A stretch of 64,000 nucleotides of DNA, from NCBI RefSeq assembly GCF_001043175.1, contig NZ_CP011494.1, positions 744,001-808,000 on the forward strand. The letters are read 5' to 3'. This DNA comes from Marinobacter psychrophilus (GTDB lineage: Bacteria; Pseudomonadota; Gammaproteobacteria; Pseudomonadales; Oleiphilaceae). Each line of letters opens with the position of its first letter. The first letter of the stretch is position 1. A program made the translations under genes and the position numbers. Under the pieces are notes generated by a model. It was not told the origin of the DNA and did no database searches. It saw nothing but the letters and a program-made list of their open reading frames with translations. This document shows, piece by piece, positions 56,213-64,000 of the stretch.

Positions 56213-56334
56213 GCTGTTGAATAGCTCGGCTGAACGGAAGTGGAAATGGGGCAGGGCGCCCACCAGAGTAGAAGTGTCACATTATCGCGGAAACTGATTT
56301 TGTAAGCAAAAGCCAGGGGGGGTGATAGCGGGCA

Positions 56335-58497
56335 CTAGCCTGTTTCCTGTGGGTCTACGTCGATCATCCAGCGGCTGCCGGAGGGCTGTTTTTGTTGATC
56401 TAGATGCAGGCAAACGTTGGCGAGGGTCTTGCTCAGGCGCTTGCGGTTATCGGCGTTTATGACCAGCTGGGCGCGGTAGCGGTCGGCGCGACGGGCAATC
56501 AACGCTGGCAGTGGGCCCCAGATTTCCAGGCCCGGTGCCTGGGCCAAGGGTTTTATGGTGTCCAGTATCTGCAAACTTTTTTCCATGGTGTCGGCTTCGG
56601 CGCGGAATATGGCCATAGCGCGGTAAGGCGGCAGTTGGCCGCCTTCGCGCTCGACTAAAAGCTGTTCGGCCATATCCCCGTAGTGGCCCGTGCAAAGTGT
56701 TCTTAATAGCGGGTGGTCACTATGGCAGGTCTGCACCAGCACTGTGCCGGGCTTGTCGCCGCGACCCGCACGGCCGCTGACTTGCAGCAGGGTTTGTAGG
56801 AGCTGTTCAGGGGCGCGAAAGTCTACGCTGAACAGACCGCCGTCGGCGTTTATAACTACTACCAGCGTTACGTTGGCAAAATCGTGGCCTTTGGCCAGCA
56901 TTTGAGTGCCCACCAGAATACAGGGCTCGCCGGTGTTCACGGTTTGTAGAATGGCTTGAATGCTGCCTTTACGCTGGGTGCTGTCGCGGTCAACCCGCAC
57001 CACCGGGGTGTCAGGGAAGGCGGTGGTCAGTATGTCTTCGCTGCGCTCGGTGCCTTGGCCGACGGGCTTGAACGCATCACTTTGGCACTTCGGGCACTGG
57101 CTCGTTGCGGCGGCCTGAAAGTCGCAGTGGTGGCAGCGCATGGCGTTGTCACGGCGGTGGTAGGTCAGGCGGGTGTCGCAGCGCGGGCATTCGACCATGT
57201 GGCCGCAGTCAAAGCACATCATCACCGGTGCGAAGCCGCGGCGGTTCACATACACCAGCACCTGTTCGCCGTTGTCCAAAACCTGCTTGATTGCATTGAG
57301 TGCGGGGCGCGACAAACCGCCTTCTAAAGGCCGGCTACGAATGTCCAGCAGTTTTATTTGCGGTGGTCTGGCGTTGCCGGCCCGCTCCTCCAATGTGGCC
57401 AAGGTGTATTTGCCTTGCTGCGCGTTGTGCCAGGATTCCAGCGAGGGCGTGGCCGAGCCGAGTATTACCGGGCACTTGTTCAGGTGGGCGCGGTATACCG
57501 CAAGGTCGCGCGCTGAATAGCGAAAGCCATCGCCTTGTTTGTAGGAGCTATCGTGCTCTTCATCCACAATCAGCGTGCGTAAACCGGTAAAGGGCAACAA
57601 AACCGCCGAACGGGTGCCAATGAGTATGACGGGTTCGCCGTGGCGTATTTTTAGCCAGGTGTCCAGGCGCTGGCCGTCGTTCAGTGCCGAGTGCCACACC
57701 ACAATCCGCTGGCCAAAATAGCGCTGGAAACGGGCCACGGTTTGCGGTGTCAGGTTTATTTCGGGCACCAGCACCAGGGCCTGATCCTGCTCACCCAAAT
57801 GTTGCTTTAGATAGTGCAGATAGATTTCTGTTTTACCGCTGCCAGTGATGCCGTACAAAAGGCAGGCGCTAAAGCCCTGAGCCGGGTCTGGAAGCTGTGC
57901 TGCGGTATCTGTTTGTGCCGGTGATAACGTGGGTGCCGCAAAACTCTCTGTGGGTGTTGTTGCCAATACGGGTTCGGCGGCTTCAATTAGCTGCTTTTGT
58001 TCCAGGGTCTTCAGCTGGCTGCGGTTAAAGCCGGCGCTTAAGATGGCGCTTGTCGCAGCGCCTTGGGAATACTGCAAAAGCCAGGCTAGCAAGGCTTTTT
58101 GACGGTGGGCCTGCGGTGGCAACTGAGCACCGCTGCTGCGGGCTCGCCACCAGGCTTCGGTTTTGCGCAGTGCTGGCCGGCCGCGCCTGAGCGCTGGCGG
58201 TAAAGCCGTAAACAGGCATTCACCCAGCGGGTGTTGGTAATAGTCGCTGGCCCAGCTTAGCAGCCGCAGTGTTTCCTTTGGCAGCGCAGGCCAGCTTTCC
58301 ATAACACTTCGAACCGGCTTCAGTGATACCCCGGGCGGCGGGGTTACGCCAACCGCAGTAACCAGTCCGGTTATCTGCTGGCGGCCAAAGGGAACCTGAA
58401 CCCGCTGGCCGGGCTGAAGGCTGAGGTCGGCTCCAAGGGTGTAGTCAAACAGCCTTCGCAGCGGGCGGTTCATGGCGATGCGTACAACCTTGGTCAC
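56335..58497 (-). CDS. priA: Primosomal protein N' (replication-restart helicase PriA)
   Basis: A 720-residue superfamily 2 helicase that reloads the replisome at stalled forks. The N-terminal DNA-binding domain begins VTKVVRIAMNRPLRRLFDYTL, aligning with E. coli PriA, which supports GTG 58497 as the start. Walker A is GITGSGKTE, and Walker B is VDEEHD. The zinc-binding cysteines are in CFDCGHMVECPRCDTRL and MRCHHCD, CPKC. It is divergent from rpmE, as in Pseudomonas and E. coli. Confidence 0.96.
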   Translation of the reverse strand: MTKVVRIAMNRPLRRLFDYTLGADLSLQPGQRVQVPFGRQQITGLVTAVGVTPPPGVSLKPVRSVMESWPALPKETLRLLSWASDYYQHPLGECLFTALPPALRRGRPALRKTEAWWRARSSGAQLPPQAHRQKALLAWLLQYSQGAATSAILSAGFNRSQLKTLEQKQLIEAAEPVLATTPTESFAAPTLSPAQTDTAAQLPDPAQGFSACLLYGITGSGKTEIYLHYLKQHLGEQDQALVLVPEINLTPQTVARFQRYFGQRIVVWHSALNDGQRLDTWLKIRHGEPVILIGTRSAVLLPFTGLRTLIVDEEHDSSYKQGDGFRYSARDLAVYRAHLNKCPVILGSATPSLESWHNAQQGKYTLATLEERAGNARPPQIKLLDIRSRPLEGGLSRPALNAIKQVLDNGEQVLVYVNRRGFAPVMMCFDCGHMVECPRCDTRLTYHRRDNAMRCHHCDFQAAATSQCPKCQSDAFKPVGQGTERSEDILTTAFPDTPVVRVDRDSTQRKGSIQAILQTVNTGEPCILVGTQMLAKGHDFANVTLVVVINADGGLFSVDFRAPEQLLQTLLQVSGRAGRGDKPGTVLVQTCHSDHPLLRTLCTGHYGDMAEQLLVEREGGQLPPYRAMAIFRAEADTMEKSLQILDTIKPLAQAPGLEIWGPLPALIARRADRYRAQLVINADNRKRLSKTLANVCLHLDQQKQPSGSRWMIDVDPQETG

Positions 58498-58636
58498 GGG
58501 ATTTGCGCATTTAGATGGAAGCTATGCCTGGCAGGCGCTGCAACGGGTATTGGTGTCACGGTATATTCGTATCCTTGTGCAAGCGCCGGTTGCGGCGCTC
58601 TGCGCCGGTGGGCACGGGAATTCAGCAGTGTGGCGC

Positions 58637-58665
58637 TTGCCTGAGTGTTAGTTTGCAAGTAATAT
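58637..58665 (+). promoter_or_regulatory. Sigma-70 promoter for rpmE
   Basis: TTGCCT (58637-58642) and TAATAT (58660-58665) are separated by exactly 17 bases, about 150 bases before the rpmE start codon. The 315-base priA-rpmE gap also holds a GGGGC/GCCCC inverted repeat at 58682-58698 and a direct repeat at 58736-58770. Nothing else is evident in it. Confidence 0.6.
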
Positions 58666-58735
58666 TCGCGCTCTGTTGGATGGGGCCGATTGTGCCCCGT
58701 CTCTCTTATTGATTCAAATATGCGGTGCCTGGCAT

Positions 58736-58770
58736 ACGGAACACTCTACGGAACATTCTTCGGAACAGCC
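58736..58770 (+). repeat. 12-bp direct repeats in the rpmE leader
   Basis: ACGGAACACTCT, ACGGAACATTCT and TCGGAACAGCC follow in tandem, about 40 bases upstream of the rpmE start. They lie downstream of the predicted promoter and would be in the mRNA leader. Confidence 0.6.
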
Positions 58771-58812
58771 GTAATCGTGACCAGGTGGCGGCATAACCTG
58801 ACGAGGTTCTCC

Positions 58813-59037
58813 ATGAAAGAAGGTATCCACCCGAAGTACGAAAACATCACTGCTACCTGTTCTTGCGGCAATGTGATCCATACCCGTTCTACCGTTGGTA
58901 AGGATCTGCAGTTAGACGTGTGTTCACAGTGCCACCCGTTCTATACCGGCAAGCAGAAAGTTATGGATGCCGGCGGCCGTATTGACCGTTTCCAGAAGCG
59001 TTTTGGCAGCCGTATTGTTGGCAAGAAAGAAGATTAA
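58813..59037 (+). CDS. rpmE: 50S ribosomal protein L31, zinc-binding type
   Basis: A 74-residue L31 of the C+ type with zinc ligands Cys16, Cys18, Cys37 and Cys40 ([18 protein letters not shown]). The start [10 protein letters not shown] at 58813 follows GAGGT. L31 bridges the 30S and 50S subunits. The zinc-free paralogue used during zinc limitation is not in the window. A strong terminator follows. Confidence 0.97.
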   Translation: MKEGIHPKYENITATCSCGNVIHTRSTVGKDLQLDVCSQCHPFYTGKQKVMDAGGRIDRFQKRFGSRIVGKKED

Positions 59038-59051
59038 AGCCAGCGAATTGC

Positions 59052-59080
59052 AAAAAAGCGCCCTTGGGCGCTTTTTTTTG
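59052..59080 (+). terminator. Rho-independent terminator after rpmE
   Basis: AAAAAAGCGCCC pairs with GGGCGCTTTTTT around a two-base loop, 15 bases after the rpmE stop, ending in a long T-run. Confidence 0.92.
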
Positions 59081-59286
59081 TCCCAAAAAAAGACGTATCT
59101 CGCTTTTGTAGGCGAAAATACGCAATAAGACGTATTGACGCTTTACCGGACGCTGGGATGGCCCTTGTCGTTTTATGCGGCGCGGGCCATACTGTCGTCC
59201 CGCCATAAGTACATCGGTAGTTCAATACACCGAAAGTTCAGTACGGCGGCTTTACACCCTTAAACGTGACAAACGGAATAGTGGCA

Positions 59287-60552
59287 ATGTCTCAAGATCT
59301 GAAAGAAGCAGCCCTTGAATATCACGCCAAGCCGCGGCCTGGCAAGCTGAGTGTAGAAATCAGCAAGCCCACAAAAACAGCCCGCGATCTTGCACTGGCA
59401 TACAGTCCCGGAGTTGCCGAGCCGGTCCGCGAGATCGCCCGTGACCCCGAAAACGCCTACAAATACACCATGAAAGGCAATCTGGTGGCGGTTATTTCTG
59501 ACGGCTCCGCGATTTTGGGCCTGGGTAATCTTGGCCCACTGGCCAGTAAGCCAGTAATGGAAGGTAAAGGCGTTCTTTTCAAGCGCTTTGCCGGTATTGA
59601 TGTATTTGATATTGAAGTCAATTCTGAAAGCCCTCAGGCTTTTATTGAAACCGTTGAACGCATTGCCGATACCTTTGGCGGCATCAATCTCGAAGATATC
59701 AAGGCGCCTGAGTGTTTTGAAATCGAGCGGGCGCTGATTGAAAAATGCAGCATACCTGTATTCCACGACGATCAACACGGCACCGCCATTGTAACGGCCG
59801 CCGGTATGCTTAACGCGCTGGAACTGCAGGGCAAGAAAATCGAAGAAACCACCATTGTGTGCTTGGGTGCCGGCGCTGCCGCCATTGCCTGCATGAAGCT
59901 GCTGATCAGTTGTGGTGTGCGTTCCGAGAATATTTGTATGGTGGACCGCAAGGGTGTGATCCACTCTGGCCGCGACGATCTGAACCAGTACAAGGCGATG
60001 TTCGCCAACGATACCGATAAACGTACGCTGGACGATGCCATCGACGGTGCTGATGTGTTTGTGGGTCTTTCCGGCCCGGACTTACTGAGCGCTGAACAGC
60101 TCAAGAAAATGGCACCTAACCCGGTTGTATTCGCCTGTTCAAATCCGGATCCGGAAATTGATCCGGCGACCGCTAACGCAGTGCGCGATGACCTGATCAT
60201 GGCCACAGGCCGCTCAGATTATCCTAACCAAGTGAACAACGTGCTGGGCTTCCCCTTCATTTTCCGTGGTGCTCTGGATGTTCGTGCCACAGTGATTAAC
60301 GAAGAGATGAAGATTGCTGCAGTAAACGCTATCCGCGAACTGGCGAAAGAGCCGGTGCCTCAAGAAATCTGCGAAGCCTACGGCGCTGACAGCTTCGAGT
60401 TCGGCAGGAATTACATTATTCCGAAGCCGATGGACGTGCGTTTGCTGGAAGTGGTTCCGGCGGCGGTCGCCCGTGCAGCAGTTGATACCGGTGTAGCTCG
60501 TAACCCATACCCGGCGCATTACCCGCTTAAATCCATGGACGATATTATTTAA
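59287..60552 (+). CDS. Malic enzyme (oxaloacetate-decarboxylating malate dehydrogenase)
   Basis: A 421-residue malic enzyme without the C-terminal phosphotransacetylase-like domain of E. coli MaeB. ATG 59287 ([13 protein letters not shown]) is preferred over a GTG 21 bases upstream. Motifs: [24 protein letters not shown], the dinucleotide fold [15 protein letters not shown], and [10 protein letters not shown]. It converts malate to pyruvate and CO2, making NADPH or NADH; cofactor preference is not certain. Weak dyads such as AATACG/CGTATT at 59117-59136 lie upstream, and a terminator follows. Confidence 0.93.
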   Translation: MSQDLKEAALEYHAKPRPGKLSVEISKPTKTARDLALAYSPGVAEPVREIARDPENAYKYTMKGNLVAVISDGSAILGLGNLGPLASKPVMEGKGVLFKRFAGIDVFDIEVNSESPQAFIETVERIADTFGGINLEDIKAPECFEIERALIEKCSIPVFHDDQHGTAIVTAAGMLNALELQGKKIEETTIVCLGAGAAAIACMKLLISCGVRSENICMVDRKGVIHSGRDDLNQYKAMFANDTDKRTLDDAIDGADVFVGLSGPDLLSAEQLKKMAPNPVVFACSNPDPEIDPATANAVRDDLIMATGRSDYPNQVNNVLGFPFIFRGALDVRATVINEEMKIAAVNAIRELAKEPVPQEICEAYGADSFEFGRNYIIPKPMDVRLLEVVPAAVARAAVDTGVARNPYPAHYPLKSMDDII

Positions 60553-60573
60553 TCGACCAGGCGTTAAGCGAAT

Positions 60574-60618
60574 AAAAAACCGGCGGTGCCTGTTAAATTT
60601 AGGCTTCGCCGGTTTTTT
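60574..60618. terminator. Bidirectional terminator between the malic enzyme gene and mrcA
   Basis: AAAAAACCGGCG pairs with CGCCGGTTTTTT; an inner GCCT/AGGC helix extends the stem. A-run and T-run on the two sides let it serve both convergent genes. Confidence 0.88.
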
Positions 60619-60680
60619 TGTGGGCACTTGGTTCTCTACTAAGGCCAACCGCGATACTCAGATCTGCTGCGCTCAGTTGC

Positions 60681-63218
60681 CTAGAACAGCTGCCGGGAAA
60701 TGTCGTCGGTGTCGCCAGTTCCCAGGCCGCCGCGATCTTCCGCACTGATGACCTCGGGTTCGTCTTCTTCACGGAACAGTTCGAATACGCCTTCTTCGCC
60801 GGGGCGGGCGCGCTTGCCGGTATCTGCATTAATACGCACATTCACAATGCCATTTGGGCGCGGCATTTGCGCAGAGGGTGTTTGGTCCAGAGCGACTTTC
60901 ATGTAGTCGATCCAAATCGGCAAGGCGGTACTGGCGCCGAATTCGTTTCGGCCCAAGGGCGCTGGCTGGTCAAATCCGACCCAGGCAATCACCGCCTGCT
61001 GATAGTTGAAGCCAGCAAACCAAGTGTCTATCTGTTCATTGGTGGTGCCGGTTTTGCCGGCAAGATCGTCCCTGTTCAGGGCGTTGGCGCGGCGGCCAGT
61101 GCCCAGTTTGATTACGTCGCGCATCATGGAGTGCAACATGTACACCGAGCGTTCGTCGGCCAGTCTTGGCATCCGTCGGGCTTGCGCCTGTACGACGCTT
61201 TCCAAGGGTTCATCGCTCAGTTCGGTCACAATGAAATCGTCGTTTGTGTCACCGTTGTTATCCGTGTCCTGCAAACCAGTTTTTTCAATTTCAACGGCGT
61301 TGCCGCAGTCGCTGTCGCAAAGAATTACGTCAGGTGCGTTGAAGACAGCCGTGCCTTGCGCATCTTCAATTCGGCGGATCAGAAAGGGTTCTACGTCATA
61401 GCCACCGTTGGCAATAACGGCCATGCCCCGTGCCAGTTCCATCGGCGACAGCAAGCCACTGCCCAGTGCCAGCGATAAATTAGAAGGCATGTCTGCAGTA
61501 GGTACTTTTAGCTGTTTGAGGTAATCCAGCATTGGCTGAATGCCAAGGTCGCGCAGCAAACGGATAGACACCAGGTTGCGTGAACGATAGAGGGCCTCGC
61601 GTAGGCGTGTGGGGCCGTAGAACTGGCCGGATGAATTTTGCGGGCGCCAGGCGATTTCTTGGCCTTTCTCTTCGAGTACGATGGGCGAGTCGTTAATTAG
61701 CGTCGCTGGGGTAAATCCAGATTCCAGAGCGTTCAGGTAAAGAAACGGTTTAAACGTGGAGCCGGGTTGGCGCTTGGCCTGGATGGCTCGGTTGTATTTG
61801 CTTTGCCCAAAGCTGTAGCCGCCGCCCAGAGCTTCAATGGCACCGGTTTCTGCGGTTAAGGCTATCAGCGCGCCTTCGACTCGCGGCACTTGATAAAGCG
61901 CTACATTTTGCACGACGTCAGTAAGGGGTTGTGCTCTGCCGTCGTCGGCGGCTTGGGGAGCCGCGTTATTCAGCGCTTTCACATAAACCACATCGCCAGG
62001 ACTGAGTACGTCTGACGGTTTTTTTGGCGTCGGGCCAGTCAGGTTTTCGGTGCGGTAACGCTGAGCCCACGTCATGGTGTCTAACGTCATGGTCACGGGG
62101 CCAAGGACACGGGCGTGCAGTGTAGCCGTGCCGTTCTTGTCGTCGGTTTTCAGCACCACAGCAGGAATCAGCAGCCCGGTTCTCGGGTATGAGCGTAAGG
62201 CCGTGGCGAGCTCGTTGGCGTCTAACGATTCGATGTCAATAGTTCCTACTGCGCCGCGAAACCCGTGACGGCGATCATAGGCTTCCAGCCCATGGCGCAA
62301 GGCCTCAGTGGCGGTTTGCTGTTTTACGCTGTCAACGGTCAGGGTCACCGAGTAGCCATCGGTGTAGGCGTTATCGCCAAAGCGCCGAACCATTTCAGCG
62401 CGGGCCATTTCAGCGACGTAATCGGCGTCCACTTCGGTTTCGGTGGCGTTATAGGTGGCTGTCAATTCGGCATTAACGGCTTGTTCGTAGTCGTCCTGAG
62501 AGATCATCTCAAGCTCTTTCATGCGCCCCAATATCCAGTTTCGCCGTGCCAGAGCGCGGCTTGGATTCGCTAGGGGATTAAAAGCTGAAGGTGCCTTTGG
62601 CAGGCCGGCGAGCATGGCCATCTGGGCCAGCGTTAAGTCGCTCACGGGTTTGTTGTAGTAAACCTGGCTGGCGGCAGCAATACCGTAGGCGCGGTTGCCC
62701 AAATAGATTTTGTTGAGGTAAAGCTCAAGTATCGTGTTTTTGTCCAGCTCACGTTCAATTTGCAGGGCCAGCAAAATCTCGTTGAATTTACGAATGAACG
62801 TGCGATCCCGCGACAAAAAGTAGTTTTTTGCCACTTGCATAGTGATGGTGCTGCCTCCGGACTGTATGTGGCCGGTAGAAGCCAGTTCCAGTGCGGCCCG
62901 CGCCAAACCTTTTATGTCAACGCCGAAGTGTTCATAGAAACGGGAGTCTTCTGCAGCGAGAAATGCTTGCAGTTGGCGCTCGGGAACTTGCTCGATTGTG
63001 ACGGGTGTCCTTCTCTTTTCACCAAATTCTGCTATTAATTTGCCGTCCTGACTGAATATCCGCAGCGGTGTTTGCAGTTTTATATCGAATAACTGCTCCG
63101 CGGCGGGAAGGCCAGGCCGAAGATACAAATAGAAGCCGGAACCAAGGACAAGGGTGACACTCAGTCCGGTTAGAAAAAACCAGATGAAAAGACGAGATGT
63201 ACGCATCAAATAGGACAT
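60681..63218 (-). CDS. mrcA: Penicillin-binding protein 1A (PBP1a)
   Basis: An 845-residue bifunctional cell-wall enzyme. An N-terminal membrane helix (about 9-29) is followed by the GT51 transglycosylase with AAEDSRFYEHFGVD (catalytic Glu) and STITMQVAKNYFL, then a PCB/OB-like insert at about 310-440. The transpeptidase has PGSTFKPF (SxxK nucleophile), SRN (SxN) and GKTGTTN (KTG). The C-terminal tail is acidic. The first ATG (63218) or the one at 63206 could be used. It is divergent from pilM, the usual order in Pseudomonas. Confidence 0.95.
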   Translation of the reverse strand: MSYLMRTSRLFIWFFLTGLSVTLVLGSGFYLYLRPGLPAAEQLFDIKLQTPLRIFSQDGKLIAEFGEKRRTPVTIEQVPERQLQAFLAAEDSRFYEHFGVDIKGLARAALELASTGHIQSGGSTITMQVAKNYFLSRDRTFIRKFNEILLALQIERELDKNTILELYLNKIYLGNRAYGIAAASQVYYNKPVSDLTLAQMAMLAGLPKAPSAFNPLANPSRALARRNWILGRMKELEMISQDDYEQAVNAELTATYNATETEVDADYVAEMARAEMVRRFGDNAYTDGYSVTLTVDSVKQQTATEALRHGLEAYDRRHGFRGAVGTIDIESLDANELATALRSYPRTGLLIPAVVLKTDDKNGTATLHARVLGPVTMTLDTMTWAQRYRTENLTGPTPKKPSDVLSPGDVVYVKALNNAAPQAADDGRAQPLTDVVQNVALYQVPRVEGALIALTAETGAIEALGGGYSFGQSKYNRAIQAKRQPGSTFKPFLYLNALESGFTPATLINDSPIVLEEKGQEIAWRPQNSSGQFYGPTRLREALYRSRNLVSIRLLRDLGIQPMLDYLKQLKVPTADMPSNLSLALGSGLLSPMELARGMAVIANGGYDVEPFLIRRIEDAQGTAVFNAPDVILCDSDCGNAVEIEKTGLQDTDNNGDTNDDFIVTELSDEPLESVVQAQARRMPRLADERSVYMLHSMMRDVIKLGTGRRANALNRDDLAGKTGTTNEQIDTWFAGFNYQQAVIAWVGFDQPAPLGRNEFGASTALPIWIDYMKVALDQTPSAQMPRPNGIVNVRINADTGKRARPGEEGVFELFREEDEPEVISAEDRGGLGTGDTDDISRQLF

Positions 63219-63402
63219 TTTTTTCTGACAACAGTTGGATATAGGTCTATGATTTGAACCATTGCATTAGGAATGGAGACTACTTCGCTGATACAAAAGC
63301 CCTGCGTTAAGAAGAATAGGGATTGTAATCGCAAAACAGAAGAAGTTCTCTTAAATAAAAAACATACAAAGAACATAACCGGCTGCAATTAACCAGTTAT
63401 AG

Positions 63403-64000
<598 letters not shown>

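Noticed and set aside
59117..59136. AATACG/CGTATT dyad upstream of the malic enzyme gene as an operator
   Set aside because: It is a short, nested, A/T-rich dyad without a known regulator motif; mentioned only in the gene entry.

Overview
The window reads as a contiguous piece of a gammaproteobacterial chromosome, most like Marinobacter or a close marine relative. That assignment is inferred from gene content, Pseudomonas-like neighbourhoods (glnA with ntrBC; nudF, a DUF1249 gene and cpdA; rppH with ptsP; priA, rpmE and argS with an FtsN-like SPOR gene and hslVU; mrcA divergent from pilM) and the protein sequences. I see no tRNA, rRNA, CRISPR array, insertion sequence or prophage. Genes are tightly packed, and non-ATG starts are common.

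Region by region. 1-4.5 kb holds nitrogen regulation: ntrC (cut by the window edge), ntrB, a small DUF4124 gene and glnA, with a sigma-54 promoter and an NtrC site upstream of glnA. 4.5-16.4 kb is housekeeping: typA, a prolyl aminopeptidase, dtd, a porin, a DUF547 protein, a CYTH-domain protein, a potassium-channel protein, glnE (which adenylylates the GlnA encoded nearby) and ilvE.

16.5-38 kb is a large cell-surface and lipopolysaccharide region: a heptosyltransferase-like GT9 protein, the Kdo kinase KdkA, an O-antigen-ligase-like membrane protein, several GT4 and GT2 glycosyltransferases, two late acyltransferases, GDP-mannose pyrophosphorylase, a YrbL-like kinase, an SGNH hydrolase with an altered nucleophile, an ELM1-family protein and WaaA. 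Within it, 19-25.5 kb carries a compact same-strand block: ligase, a protein resembling GT29 sialyltransferases, an acylneuraminate-type cytidylyltransferase, an HMGL-type aldolase fused to an unassigned C-terminal domain, a divergent KdsB and a HAD phosphatase. The block looks A/T-richer than its flanks. It could make, CMP-activate and transfer an unusual ulosonic acid, and it is the best candidate here for an undescribed system.

38-64 kb is core functions again: tolC, nudF, a DUF1249 gene, cpdA, a metE that is split into two overlapping frames, metR with a consensus operator, gcvH, an RlmI-like methyltransferase, a SerB-like HAD protein, rppH, ptsP, a patatin-like protein with an altered nucleophile elbow, hslVU, an FtsN-like protein, argS, priA, rpmE, a short malic enzyme, mrcA and the start of pilM. 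Several intrinsic terminators share AAAACCGG/CCGGTTTT-type arms.
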